Below, piece after piece: positions 42,001 through 49,960 of a DNA stretch of 64,000 bases. The position numbers were made by a program, and so were the translations under genes. The notes under the pieces were generated by a model. The model did no database searches. It was not told where the DNA came from and saw only the letters and a list, made by a program, of their open reading frames with translations. Source of the DNA: Ciona savignyi (lineage: Eukaryota; Chordata; Ascidiacea; Phlebobranchia; Cionidae); contig CH003350.1 in assembly GCA_000149265.1 (NCBI GenBank), positions 110,477 through 174,476 on the forward strand, read 5' to 3'. Position 1 is the first letter of the stretch. Every line of letters starts with the position of its first letter.

Positions 42001-44075
42001 AATAATAAAACTTGAATATAGATGAATGAAAACAAACTGACTCTAAAATACGATGTACGTAATGTACGGCCAACTGGTGGAGTTGTTCAACGATATTACG
42101 ATGCTTGTATTAGTTTCAACTGCACTTTCAATCGAAGTATTGAAGTTGATTCGCCAAATGCCATTAATCCTAAAATTGCGTAAGTGTACATCTTTTTTAA
42201 AGGATTTTTTTGTGAAAACTTTAAGATTTGGCACCTTTGCCAAGAATCAACATAATGTGTTAAACTGACAATTGATACATCTGACTATACAAATTATTTT
42301 AGCTTGATTAATTTCTTTATTTACAATTTTTTTTGTCAATAGGAAAGTTAAAGTTGCCAGAAGTTGCTACTGCCGGAAAATTTGACATTTCTATGAATCT
42401 GTTCCGTGACGAGAACTGCACCATGATGTTCCAGGGGAATCCCCCAACAGTTTTTGTTGAAGACTATATCTTCTTTAAGGCTTCACTCACAAACGCAGTT
42501 ACTGGTATAATACTACAGGTAATTAAATGAATAATCATCTGTAGATAATTGTGGATTATTTATGCTAAGATAAGCTATTTGTTTTTTAAGTATATAATCC
42601 GTTTATTGATATATGGTTGAAGAGGGTTTCAATAGAAAACATGTTATTGATTCTGCCATCAATTCCACAGGCACCAAACTGCTGGGCAACACCAACTTCC
42701 AATTCTGCTGACACCGTAAGATATCACATTATTCAAGAGGGGTGAGTGAAGCATATTACAAATTGTTTAACTATTATACATGATCTAAAACATTAGCATA
42801 GTTTGCAACAAGCGTACAAAACTTGCAATTTCCAGCTGTGCATCGCCATTGGACCCTGGAAAGATAAAAGTAGTCAAAAACTATAAGACCTACTACATCT
42901 CTGGTGGTGTGGCTTCTTTCATTTGGACAAATATGACCGTTCAAATGATTTACATTCATTGTGAAGTGGTGGTTTGTGTCAACTCTGCAAACAACTGCAC
43001 TGGACCAGTAAGTTTCGAAGTTTATGTGGTAATGCATGTCAGTCAAACGGTTGTAAGGACAAATACCGCATGTAGCTAGTTGTTTCCTAGACATGTAATG
43101 TTTGGTATACATGTAATGTTCATTTCGCCAAACTTTTAATCAGTTAAACAAAAAATATATCAATGTCTTTACAATATAACTACGGCACACGGTAACTTAA
43201 TAATGTGTGCAATTTTACTACATCATATACCTTTTAAAATAAACGTGTGTACCTTACCTATCCTTGTACTCAAGATATTTAATATTTATGTTTTTAAGTA
43301 CTATGTTAAGTCTAGAAACTTGTAGATTCTAGTAACAATTACATTTACACTCACAGACTTGTTCCTCACGAAAAAAGCGATTTGTTGCAGCTCCAAATGA
43401 TTCACAACGCAAACTATATTCAGTTGGTCCCATTAAAATTGCATCTGCTTGTGATGAGGTAAGAGAACGTGATTTGTACCTAAAATGGCCAAATACACGG
43501 TGGTGAGTCTCTATTTATGATGCTTTATATTCGTACAGATTGAGCCAGGTATGTGCTCACAGAAGTGTATGGTGGTCAATGGAAAACCTCAGTGCACTTG
43601 TACGAAAGGTTTCCATCTGGGTGAAGATCTAAGAACTTGTGTTGGTATGTAGTTTTGCAAGAGCTAATAGAAAAAAGCATAAACTCAACAACTGGTTAAG
43701 AAACTTATAAGTACATTAATATACCTGTTTTATAAAAACCGAAAATTATATGGAACTGATCTTTATAATTATTTTTCGTTTGGCCACTGGAATATGTGAT
43801 ATAGCCTACTTTATATTATAAGAAACCTACACACACTAATGGGTGAGTGGACTCTGAGTTAGAGGTCTTATATTCTATAAATAAATTGAACAAAATGTAT
43901 TTCTTTAAAATTTAGCCATTTAATTTCATTTCCTTTAGCTGATGTGCAATACAGAGTTGTTCGAGTACGTGAGCGATCTGACAACAATGTTGCATCCATT
44001 AATGTTGTCTTGTTTTTCATTCTTACCAGCCTTCTATGCTATGTACTTATAAAAGTATGTGAAAGGAAGAATTAA
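5937..44075 (+). CDS. giant sushi/EGF/SEA-NIDO-AMOP-VWD-SEA-ZP type I membrane protein
   Basis: About 61 exons, nearly all with GT-AG borders and matching phases, give roughly 3,250 residues. Order: signal peptide; three cassettes of CCP domains, one EGF and one SEA; three EGF-like domains and a further EGF; NIDO; AMOP; VWD; a VWD-linked region; an Ig/cadherin-like segment; EGF domains; SEA; ZP; furin-type RKKR site; EGF; one TM helix; a tail of about ten residues. NIDO-AMOP-VWD is the core of MUC4 and SUSD2; ZP after SEA recalls UMODL1. I know no named protein with all of these, so no symbol is given. One cassette exon carries a stop codon (12500-12502), and two places need a 1-nt frame change (about 38405 and the 42179/42343 junction). 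Could be a surface mucin, an egg-coat or tunic component, or a recognition receptor. Domain calls are firm; one single gene from 5937 to 44075 is inference. Confidence 0.75.
6186..7410 (+). repeat. satellite-bearing element, block 1 (three ~335-bp units)
   Basis: The block starts with AGAGAGTGTCAACCACATGT. It then carries diverged tandem units of about 335-340 bp, each with TTTTTAA(C/T)GTC, a GGGAATTCCCC-type palindrome, ACCCAAAATTTTGG, CCATGTTGTCTAACAAAT, GTAGATGTCGGG, and TTCAAGCGCTATG. It ends in an A/G-rich run plus the stem-loop at 7382-7399. The same order recurs at 8790-10790. Short open frames across it are by-products of the repeat and not genes. Confidence 0.7.
7382..7399. repeat. 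terminal stem-loop of the satellite-bearing element
   Basis: CCCATTT-ttcc-AAATGGG, set in AATATGTGT...ACCCATAA. The same hairpin closes the related blocks at 10464-10481 and 10758-10775, always after an A/G-rich stretch ending CGGACAAAAACAATATG. Confidence 0.7.
7600..8200. other. intronic spacer, nothing recognised
   Basis: AT-rich DNA between the two satellite blocks, inside the predicted first intron of the giant gene. No exon, RNA gene or ordered repeat was found. Confidence 0.35.
8200..8285 (-). mobile_element. SINE fragment
   Basis: GCATTAATCCACTGGGTTCA followed by GATAATGTC matches the middle of the tRNA-derived SINE at 33387-33600. The ends are missing. Confidence 0.45.
8347..8446. 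other. assembly gap (100 N)
   Basis: A run of 100 N, the usual size for a gap of unknown length. Anything between the SINE fragment on the left and the LINE 3' end on the right is hidden. Confidence 0.98.
8447..8600 (+). mobile_element. LINE 3' end, fragment
   Basis: GACGTGTTCTAACGACTGTC, then TTTTGCCGTTTTTTCCCG and a tail rich in AATAAACTAAA. On the opposite strand the LINE at 29830-31790 ends with the same blocks. This is a 3' end only; its body would lie in or beyond the N gap. Confidence 0.45.
8790..10790 (+). repeat. satellite-bearing element, block 2 (five units, double end)
   Basis: Starts like block 1 (AGAGAGTGTCAACCACGTGT). Units are marked by the palindromes at 9269, 9607, 9943, 10277 and 10570, spaced about 335-340 bp except the last (about 293 bp). 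The A/G-rich run and stem-loop occur twice, at 10464-10481 and 10758-10775, so the last unit looks like a partial duplicate of the element end. It lies in the predicted first intron of the giant gene. Confidence 0.7.
11115..11460. mobile_element. possible MITE with ACTCGCG-rich inverted ends
   Basis: The left end has GCGCGCAAGTAACACTCGCG and GATTACTCGCGTGG. The right end, read in reverse, has CGCGCGAGTAAGAATTTACTCGCG and AGTAACGCGAGTAACTCG. About 60 bp at each end is similar in opposite orientation around an AT-rich middle. The exact borders were not settled. Confidence 0.45.
11922..16621 (+). CDS. cassette 1 of the giant gene: CCP x5, EGF, SEA
   Basis: Exons: CCP at 11922-12095, 12354-12527, 14092-14268, 14737-14910 and the divergent GCQAPPAL type at 15134-15316; EGF at 15626-15745; SEA split as 16219-16423 and 16500-16621. 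Each CCP shows the four sushi cysteines (CxxPP...YAC...LTC...PSC) and the GTWSG tryptophan. The EGF has six cysteines in the pattern TDNPCLNGGLCS...YSCKC...GTNC. SEA fits the LxxxFxxxLxxxF...VRxxILESSVVF pattern. All CCP, EGF and paired SEA units run phase 1 to phase 1. The second CCP carries TAG in place of the conserved Trp codon. The 5' two exons and introns are close copies of those at 26031-26622 in cassette 3. Confidence 0.85.
12500..12502 (+). other. in-frame stop in CCP exon 2 (Trp to TAG)
   Basis: The frame reads ...GGT GGA ACA TAG AGT GGC..., where every paralogous CCP exon has ACA TGG AGT. The matching exon in cassette 3 (26449-26622) is intact. The exon is 174 bp with phase 1 at both sides, so skipping it would keep the frame. 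It may be a dead exon, a polymorphism or a base error. Confidence 0.85.
12710..13944 (-). mobile_element. BrkDBD-carrying DNA transposon remnant, copy 1
   Basis: One end reads TTGTATATACTCGC, the other, in reverse, TACCGTATTTTC then GATAATAAGCCG, as in cut-and-paste elements with eroded inverted ends. On the minus strand 13367-13197 codes a 56-residue frame (MSTGKRKSYETGFKLK... FGVSEMGVRGWGKQKDQL). This is a Brinker-type DNA-binding helix-turn-helix as found at the N terminus of pogo/Tigger-like proteins; no DDE domain follows. Four more copies lie in other cassette introns. Confidence 0.65.
16758..25894 (+). CDS. cassette 2 of the giant gene: CCP x8, EGF, SEA
   Basis: Exons: CCP at 16758-16934, 17189-17365, 18934-19110, 20809-20985, 21452-21628, 23138-23314, 23782-23958 and the GCQAPPAL type at 24181-24363; EGF 24646-24765; SEA 25495-25699 plus 25773-25894. 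All eight CCP exons are open and keep four cysteines and GTWSG (GQWTM in the last). The pairs 20809/23138 and 21452/23782 are spaced 2,329 and 2,330 bp, so a unit of about 2.33 kb (transposon copy plus two CCP exons) was duplicated in tandem, recently judging by the few differences even in the introns. This cassette is three CCPs longer than cassettes 1 and 3. Confidence 0.87.
17577..18784 (-). mobile_element. BrkDBD transposon remnant, copy 2
   Basis: Same order of blocks as copy 1, between CCP exons 17189-17365 and 18934-19110. The DNA-binding frame is at 18193-18023 on the minus strand (57 codons with stop). Confidence 0.65.
19606..20660 (-). mobile_element. BrkDBD transposon remnant, copy 3 (internally deleted)
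   Basis: Same ends as the other copies, but the part coding the C-terminal half of the DNA-binding frame is missing near 20040-20075; only about 30 codons up to 20162 remain. Lies before CCP exon 20809-20985. Confidence 0.6.
21877..22989 (-). mobile_element. BrkDBD transposon remnant, copy 4
   Basis: The minus-strand frame at 22491-22321 is open (MSTSKRKSYETGFKLK... VSEMGVRGWRKQKDQL) and is the best copy. Lies before CCP exon 23138-23314, at the same place as copy 3 relative to its exon. Confidence 0.65.
26031..32428 (+). CDS. cassette 3 of the giant gene: CCP x5, EGF, SEA
   Basis: Exons: CCP at 26031-26204, 26449-26622, 27987-28163, 28623-28796 and the GCQAPPAL type at 29116-29298; EGF 29583-29702; SEA 32025-32229 plus 32307-32428. 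All are open. The third CCP shares a SSRRFVLGA stretch only with the third CCP of cassette 1, which shows that cassettes 1 and 3 correspond position by position. The fourth CCP begins DVC instead of A(S/G)C. The EGF-SEA intron was enlarged to 2.3 kb by a LINE. The SEA copy is the most diverged (VKSGITSAIENSIMSG-type end). Confidence 0.85.
26797..27840 (-). mobile_element. BrkDBD transposon remnant, copy 5
   Basis: In the intron before CCP exon 27987-28163, in the same place as copy 1 in cassette 1. It ends AGCCGGAAAATACGGTAC. The minus-strand frame starting at 27275 (MSTGKRKSYETDFKLK) keeps the helix-turn-helix and then runs into unrelated codons after an internal deletion. Confidence 0.65.
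29830..31790 (-). mobile_element. LINE retrotransposon, 5'-truncated and decayed
   Basis: On the minus strand 31780-31500 codes a reverse transcriptase piece: FLIYINDLPN, then MFANDASIF in the place of the catalytic (F/Y)ADD box, then LDRLYTWLSSNKLVLNTDKTKYMYF. Downstream (31500-31050) come VNSFKFLGLTLNNNLSWKPH and KLQRVCNKFICLIF, typical of the RT C-terminal part of jockey/CR1-like LINEs. The second D of the box is kept but the first is N, and the frame is broken more than once, so it is inactive. The rest to 29830 is 3' UTR ending in an AATAAATAAACTAAA-type tail. It sits in the EGF-SEA intron of cassette 3. Confidence 0.7.
30174..30230 (+). repeat. short tandem ACACTATTAG repeat
   Basis: Four copies of (G)ACACTATTAG with spacers of 0-6 bp, within the LINE 3' region. 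Confidence 0.6.
32493..33244 (+). CDS. giant gene: three EGF-like domains
   Basis: Exon 32493-32618 codes a calcium-binding EGF starting DVNECKKGTHNC. Exon 33023-33244 codes two more (ASNFCDGVDCAKGSC... and CQMAPPKCQNNGICN...CTCATGWTG). Both exons run phase 1 to phase 1, so they join the cassette exons without a break. Confidence 0.85.
33387..33600 (-). mobile_element. tRNA-derived SINE, nearly full length
   Basis: Read on the minus strand it begins GCCCGGCTGATTAGTCTGAAGG (A-box-like) with a B-box-like AAAGGTTGCAGGTGCGAAAC about 40 bp on, then a body ending TCCGGTAACCTGACGATGGG. The same family recurs at 38697, 39852, 45487 and 55040. It lies in an intron of the giant gene. Confidence 0.65.
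33671..33968 (+). CDS. giant gene: EGF and lead into NIDO
   Basis: Exon 33671-33782 (GPSCEESVMQCLSMPCSPN...FTCKCKTGF) and exon 33873-33968 (VGNGKKCEKL, then a hydrophobic/basic stretch) complete one EGF and begin the NIDO domain. The donor of the second exon was chosen at 33969 because only that one gives the phase needed by the next exon; an earlier donor near 33925 is possible. Confidence 0.65.
34031..34983 (+). CDS. giant gene: NIDO domain
   Basis: Exons 34031-34217, 34332-34496 and 34791-34983. Landmarks are TYLVINKNGLIHF, FHFIAPFWDHFD, TSTFQCVIASDG and SFVLFIYQPGQM, which match the NIDO pattern (yVN.NGhIsF...hAPFWaDhD...NTFQhVlhsDG.SFhhf.Y). NIDO domains occur in nidogen, alpha-tectorin, MUC4 and SNED1. 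Confidence 0.85.
35363..36008 (+). CDS. giant gene: AMOP domain
   Basis: Exons 35363-35560, 35619-35786 and 35877-36008. Landmarks are CLEWIFRQ, LPRCAPNSP, RCYNM...NTVTCCYN, HPSPSPQMVRRY and EEIDPIDNCCGSD. These follow the order of the AMOP segment of MUC4/SUSD2 (CxxW...LPxC...GQQCCYD...HP...DxxPFxxCC). Cysteine-rich extracellular module tied to adhesion; position between NIDO and VWD is the family norm. Confidence 0.75.
36099..37372 (+). CDS. giant gene: VWD domain and linked region
   Basis: Exons 36099-36304, 36523-36598, 36654-36827, 36936-37055 and 37112-37372. Starts IWGFGDPHFTTVNGEKYTF with the GDPH motif of von Willebrand type D domains. It ends with GLLGPIQYRNGTTV, SESLFTYSGNKTY and CGISDLPCVFDFAVTGN, the LLG-x-hNG and 'SLFTY...C...PxCxFD...TGN' blocks that follow VWD in MUC4/SUSD2. 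No GD-PH autocleavage context beyond the motif is implied. Confidence 0.85.
37669..38445 (+). CDS. giant gene: Ig/cadherin-like segment, with apparent frameshift
   Basis: Exons 37669-37845 and 38259-38445. The first carries NAPDLSFYQNQGSSV and NANDSDGNPLFFSV, a beta-sandwich type seen next to VWD in SUSD2-like proteins. The second starts an EGF (VCACNGRGSC) but after TGC TTT at 38402-38407 a 1-nt change is needed: frame +2 gives DQAIVNGSQTYG and a phase-0 donor at 38446 that fits the next exon (LVRCDCNAAYDG). Read straight it stops at the TAG a few codons on. Confidence 0.65.
38697..38937 (-). mobile_element. tRNA-derived SINE, diverged
   Basis: Shares GTATCTGGAGCTATTGCAAT, TAGAACCTATTAATCCACTG and CTTGCCTAAAGACACAACC with the family, with insertions near the tRNA-like end. 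Intronic. Confidence 0.55.
39234..40818 (+). CDS. giant gene: EGF array 2
   Basis: Exons 39234-39387, 39444-39675, 40209-40361, 40439-40561 and 40655-40818. They code about six EGF-like domains, several of the calcium-binding DxDEC/NxNEC type (IDRDECEEGLDNC, VDVDECKTNPSIC, INTNECAASSPVC). Phases agree across all junctions. Typical of extended, calcium-stiffened rods in matrix and egg-coat proteins. Confidence 0.82.
39852..40066 (-). mobile_element. tRNA-derived SINE
   Basis: Near-full copy: GGGTTACCGGAGCTATTGCA at one end and, in reverse, GTCCGACTGGTTAGTCTTGTG with TTAGGTTCGAAACG (A and B box-like) at the other. In the intron between two EGF exons of the giant gene. Confidence 0.65.
40990..41362 (+). 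CDS. giant gene: membrane-proximal SEA domain
   Basis: Exons 40990-41170 and 41232-41362. LVQTFLPDYNNLNSPASQQL, FRSKMLEILKSLNASDIIV, then NGSVIVLYDLILNENP. This has the SEA pattern and, unlike the cassette SEAs, the G-S-V-x-V turn where SEA domains of mucins self-cleave. It is distant in sequence from the three cassette SEAs. Confidence 0.8.
41491..43458 (+). CDS. giant gene: zona pellucida (ZP) domain and furin-type site
   Basis: Exons 41491-41617, 41733-41916, 42022-42179, 42343-42518, 42671-42741, 42836-43007 and 43357-43458. Landmarks: LLFNILSCGYQSS (end of ZP-N), ISFNCTFNRSI, GKFDISMNLF, APNCWATP, YHIIQEGCASP, MIYIHCEVVVC and TCSSRKKRFVAAP. The cysteine layout and order follow the ZP module; RKKR is a furin-type cleavage site just after ZP-C, as in egg-coat and uromodulin-like proteins. 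The join 42179/42343 is out of phase by one base (exon ends phase 2, next exon needs phase 1). Confidence 0.8.
43539..44075 (+). CDS. giant gene: last EGF, TM helix and C terminus
   Basis: Exon 43539-43644 codes MCSQKCMVVNGKPQCTC, an EGF-like unit. Exon 43939-44075 codes VASINVVLFFILTSLLCYVL, a single TM helix, then IKVCERKN and TAA at 44073-44075. The tail is only about eight residues, so any signalling would need partners. Confidence 0.85.
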
Positions 44076-44152
44076 TACTATAACGGTTGTGCTTCATTTA
44101 CATTATTATCATGTACTTAGCTCTTGCACTTACTTGTATTTCTAACTAATTA

Positions 44153-44158
44153 AATAAA
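44153..44158 (+). terminator. polyadenylation signal of the giant gene
   Basis: AATAAA about 80 bp after the stop codon. Confidence 0.5.
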
Positions 44159-44467
44159 TTTAATCCATTAAATTATTATTGCTGGCATGTATCAATTGGC
44201 ACGTGGGTGAACAAACCACATACGCTTAACCATGTTAGGATCACCAGTACTGACACTTTAAGCAGTGTATTAAGTATAAGCATATAAAACACGATGCAAA
44301 AATTATACATTTTACAAAGTCGAGAAAGCCTAAAGGAATTATAGCTTGCACAAAGCTGCAGTGGTAATTGAAACCCCAGAATAAAAAAATGTCAAAATAT
44401 TAGTCGTGAATATAGGATCGAATACATTTCCTACATTTAAACAGAGTTTGTTTCTGTTGTTTGAATT

Positions 44468-44473
44468 TTTATT
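44468..44473 (-). terminator. polyadenylation signal of the IgSF gene
   Basis: TTTATT on the plus strand (AATAAA on the minus strand), about 100 bp after the stop of the minus-strand gene. The two convergent genes thus end about 310 bp apart. Confidence 0.5.
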
Positions 44474-44574
44474 CAATCTCTTGTCATGCAACAATGCAGA
44501 GGAGTTTGTATACCTCGCTCTAAGCAAAGTGCCAACCAGCCCATTAACGATTTTAACACAGCGATATGCATTTG

Positions 44575-47500
44575 TTACACTGGCGTTTGAACCCGTCCCA
44601 TAGGGTCAAGGTGTTCCCAACTTTCATCGGGGTGATGTGTAATTGGATACCTTCGTTCTTCGACTGTGTCGCCACTGCCAACACTTGAGGTGTCGCTAAA
44701 GTCTTCGCTTTCTGCCTTGTTCATAGACCCATCGAAGGGACTTTCCCGAGCCTCAACCTCAACCAAAGACGGCTTGCTAGAGCCTACATCGTCCAACCCA
44801 AATCTTGAACCGTAATCGTCACAAAAAGATGCGTTTTCGTCGAAATCGTTCAAGTGCTTCGTTATGGCACGTTCTTTAGACGAATTGGCCGAACTTGATC
44901 GACGTTCGTGGAAGTTTCTACCGTTCTCATCATCACTAAATCCGGAAGTGGAAGTCGAAGAGGAGTCGGAGTATGGCTGTTTTTTTGTTGAACATGGAGA
45001 GTCTTCATAATTATTCCCTGTTGTAAGAAGGGCATCTTTTTCATGTGATGTCACCATTTCTTCAATTCGGTCACTTGTTTTCTGAAAATTAGTGGTTTAG
45101 TTATTTCGACTCTTGTAGCAAGATTAAAACATCATAAACATACATGTTTCATTTCGCTTGTCTCTTCATACGGAGAAACAGTTTGTCCATACATTGGTTT
45201 CCTGTAAAAAAACAACACTTAAAAAAACAGAAAACATAAGCGAACATTTGACTTACTGTTTCTCAACGTAGTCGTCAAAATCATCTCCGTCTTCTGCAAT
45301 AAAAAAAATTTAAAATAATAAATTGCGTATTTGTCAGACATTAAAATTAATTTAAATCGGTATTTCCCAATTAATATGTATTCCGCCTTTCCTGAATTTA
45401 TGTGGATAAATTCTTGTAACTATCTATATCAACCAGTATGGAATTACACGCCCACCATATGAGAATATGTGACGAAAAGGTTTCGACAGAATAGCTGGGT
45501 GGCTAAGTAAGTCATCTTTCAGCCGAAAAGTTGTGGGTCCAAAACTGTTTGCTTGCGAGTTGATCGTGTCCTTTGGCAAGGCACTTAGCTGACCTTGCCT
45601 GAACCCAGTGGATTAATGGGTTCTACCAAATTAAAGGAACGTCTAAACCATCACAGTATACTACAATAACTTCGGTAACCCGACGTTGGGCGGCAGGTGA
45701 TTTGACTATTACGCGTGTGTTAACGCATATTGTGTTTTCTAATTCACGGGGATAAAATCAAATATCCTGTGTCCCTATAAGTTACTTACGGACTACACTG
45801 CGCCGTGATAATTGTCGATCAGTAGGTCGCTTGCAGCCGAAGTAATATATGAGGACAGCGAACAGAAATAGCAAAAGCAATCCACCGAACGCAATTGCTG
45901 CAACTACTGCACCACTTGCCATCACTGGGTCATCTATGTTCCCCCCTGCGTATGCAATTAAATTATAATACTCCGTTTTTATTAGCTGTCAAAGAGCGAG
46001 GCCGCCAATCGGATTTCTTTAAACAATCGCATGGAAAATGGGTCATTAAATACGTATTCACAATATTCAGTTAGACATGTCATTAAAAAAGAAATTACTG
46101 ACTTTAAAAACACTGTCAACTAGTTGTGTAATTCACGAAAATTAACGTAAAAATTCATCAACCAAAACCATATGATTTCCAAAAAATACCAATCTTGCTT
46201 ATATGCGTTCGTTATTCCTTAATTAAACTCACCGACGGAAGTGTCTTTATCGCCGATTGTAGCGGGATCTACTGGGGAAAATAAGTAGTTTTGTTCAGAA
46301 AGAAAAAAGTATGGTGTGGATTTTACTTAAAAGTAAGTTGGTATTCTAGTTTAAATTTGTAGTTCGAATTCGAGATTATAAAAGAATACAATTCTCAACC
46401 CACCATCGGTGTTTGCAGCTGTAAATTCCACTGACATAACTACACGACCGACTGGATTTTCAACCAAACAAAAGAAAACTTGTGATTTTTCAAGACGTCT
46501 AGTAAGCCTAGGTTGGTTCGTAGTGCCTAGGTCTTCACCCCACCACGTGAACCTGAAAAGAAAACCGTTTTGTTTATTATAGACTACGTGAAATTTTGAA
46601 ACTAAATTTGTTTAACTGTGAATGTTTTGATGTCCAATGAACAATTAAAGAGTATGATTTTTTCTGCAGTTTAAATTCATACTAATTTGTGGCGTCGTCT
46701 AAATAGAAACACCAGTTGGCTTTTTATAGGAAAGTTCTGTTTATAATTTTTTATATTTATTTGCACAAATAGTTGATGATGCTTTAAGCATAAACTGCAG
46801 CATAACGTAAATTCTGTAACACACATTCCGGACTTGATTGCAATAATAAGAGGCCGATTGCAATAAAGTTGCGTTATCACAATTTGTAGGTTCTATCGCC
46901 CTTGGTATTTTAATAAGAACAGACCTGTCGCAAGCACCAACTTGAAATAGAATCGACCAGATTCTATGCAAATACCTGCCTAAGAACTTACACTAATATA
47001 AGAAATATGCAATAAAGCCTGGTTATATATCACTGTACAAATTGCTTCGCTAATAGCAAGGACGAAAAACAACTTGTCTACTTAATGGCTATTAATCGTA
47101 ATTCCTCAGCTACTACGACTTGTCACTTGAACATGCAATAAATCTTGATTTGGCATGCTATGTTCTACCGCACGTCCTTTAACAAGGCTGGCCCGCTGGG
47201 GCGGATGCATTTGTCCCGATGGGATAACGAAATCAAACTAAATACGTCACTTTCAAGGACGCTTATAGACCAATAGTCCAGTTCCAGCGATGACAGTTCA
47301 ACTAGCGATGTCATCACAAGAAAAACTATGAAATACCAATCCCAGTCAAATAGCAGTTGGGCTGAGCGGTAAGCCGGGATTAGGTTCAATTGGAAGAGAG
47401 CTGTCACACAAATAGAATGACCCTGCCTTCAGAGGCCGCCCGTAAAAAATAAACTTGATTGACAAGATGTTTTGCATCGGACAGAAATAGTTGCGCAAGT

Positions 47501-49960
47501 GATACGAACATCTAAATTAAACACTATGAGCGATACATCCTAATATAGACAAAATACATAAACAGTGATTTAAAGGAAATGGTTTTATGTTTCGCTTAAA
47601 CGACAATGAATAAAGTGAACAACCGATTCAATTAACTAAAAGTCGATTGAAATTTTGGTCTATCAGACAATTTCTTAACCAGATTACATTTTCAACCCAA
47701 GGTACCTTATCATAAATTTAAATATCTCTTTTCATGGGCCACCATTTGTCAATTTAAAAAATAACAAAAGTGTTTCTTACGTGGGTTTGGGAAAGGCTCC
47801 TTCCGCTGAAGCAATCGCAACAATTGTGCTGTTGATCGGCACAGCTTGTGCTGGACTAAGTATCATCTTTACCAGTCCACTGTTCTTAACCGGCGCCACT
47901 GTCGTCATCGCACCATTCGATGTAATCTCTTGACTTGCAGTGTATGTTGTGTCTATGTATTACAGTATTACAACACAATTAAAACTTTAATAAATGATTA
48001 ATATATTCGCAATTTAAAAAAGTAGTCCACGTGGGGAAATCAAACAATTATGTGTGTACATCTATAATGTTGGGATAGAATAAATTGAGAGTCAATGTGA
48101 CGCCTCAAAACCAAGCACTGTTGGGTCAAATTCTATTATAAAACCACGAACCCTATTAGAAATTCTCGTGACAAAACATACACTTTGCTTTATAGTATCT
48201 CTATATACATTATGTATGTCGTATTAAATCCTATAGATTACATTAGCACTGTTTAACATGGCGATTTAAGAGACAATCGTAAGAAAAGTTTTGTTTAGCA
48301 ACCTCCATCTACAGTTTAATTCTAACTTTATACAAGTCAATTAAAATCTCATACGTACATGGCACCTCTGTTCCGAGCCAATCGAAATACATTGGCACAG
48401 GGTGTTGCAGTTTTGGTGGAACTGTGAAAAGGAAAAAAATATTTAATTAGATTGTGCAAGTGAAACCAGAGTGGTTTCTATTTTGAACATTCTATTGGAA
48501 GAACCGATAACGCTTTTAAGCAAAATGAGTCTTTTAAATACAAATTGAAAACAGGATTGCCTTCTTTTAATATATCGCATTCGAAGTTACAAATTGTATA
48601 TTGGGTAAAAACCAGTGCATGTGGTATAGTTGTTAATTTTCCTAGCGTAGTAATTCGCAACACAAACACTTACCCAAAGTGACATTCTTTGTAATGGTAG
48701 TGTCGGTATCTGGATGGTTAACCACACATGTAAACGTCGTGCCCTGATCGTGGGGTCCTAACGTCCAGTACAAATACCCGATCGTGTCTGCTAAGTTATC
48801 TGTAAATTCGCTGACAACCTGGAAAAGTCGAACATGTAAAATAAATATCGGCGCTGATGAGGTGAAAACATTTAAAAAAATAAATCCAGGGAACAATTTA
48901 CATTCCGTTGCAAGTAACCAGGTTGATAAAAATTTGTGGATTTAACTTTCATGTATACAGCGCGGTAAATCCAAATTTGGATATTATAATTTTCTGGTTA
49001 AAGTTTGTTTCGAAAAAAAATCCATTAACAATACATACGATTTTTCTAACAACAAAACATAATTCTATCAACAATACATAGAGGTTTTGATTTAAGGTGA
49101 ATGGTTGTGAATGAGCTTATAAATTATTCTTAAAGTTCTCAGCAAAATTGCTAAAACAACACAAAAGGTACAGTTCACAGAGTCTCACAGTAAATAACAC
49201 CATATTTGACTAAACATACCAGAATTTGTTTTTGTTTAAATTTCTCCGCAGATACACAGGAAATTTGCTTTTATTTAAAGCCATTTTGTTTCTTTTTAAA
49301 GGGTTTTTTAATTTTGTTATCTTTTTAGAAGGTAAACCCTTTGGAGGTGTTTGACAGGGGGCGTATGGCCATTTTATGTATTTTATCTAATAGACAGGCG
49401 CACAATCAGTGTGTCGTATTTGTTGAATGAGGTATAAACCACATAATAACACGTAATAATTCATGCGTTTAATTGAATATTTTTTTTTTTTTTTTTTTTG
49501 GTGGTTAGCCAAAAAAAAGCAAAATTGTGCACTTAGTGCGAGTTGGTGGCCTTAGGCCGATCCCCTCGTGCAATGTGAAAATTAATCCACTGGGGGAGGT
49601 TTCCCTAGTATGTGGTTGCTGTAAAGAGACACCTTTCGCAAGCATCTCTCCACAGCGTGCAAGCCACGTAGGGAGGGGAGGCTGGGTATCCCTAGGATGT
49701 GGGTGCTGGAAAAGACGCCCTTCGCAGGCATCTCTCCACAGCGTGCAAGCCACGTAGGGAGGGGTTTTATTGCTTAAGGTATCCCGACACCTAAATTCAC
49801 GCCCTCCAGTGGGTAGCTGGAGGCAGCGCTGGTTAACCGCACTACCACAGGGTGATGCGATTCCGCAGCTCAGACCTAGCCCTTCAAGTTGCACCTTACC
49901 GAAGTAACGTGAACAACAGGGCAGAGTGAATTTATGCACCGTTCCCCTAATGAATAAAGC

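Noticed and set aside
44862-45044. Second minus-strand frame inside the IgSF tail exon
   Set aside because: Overlaps the long tail frame, which is in phase with the upstream exon, so it is a shadow.
49505-49939. 144-codon minus-strand frame
   Set aside because: Lies inside the retroposed repeat between the homopolymer runs and shows no domain; its length follows from the GC-richer body.
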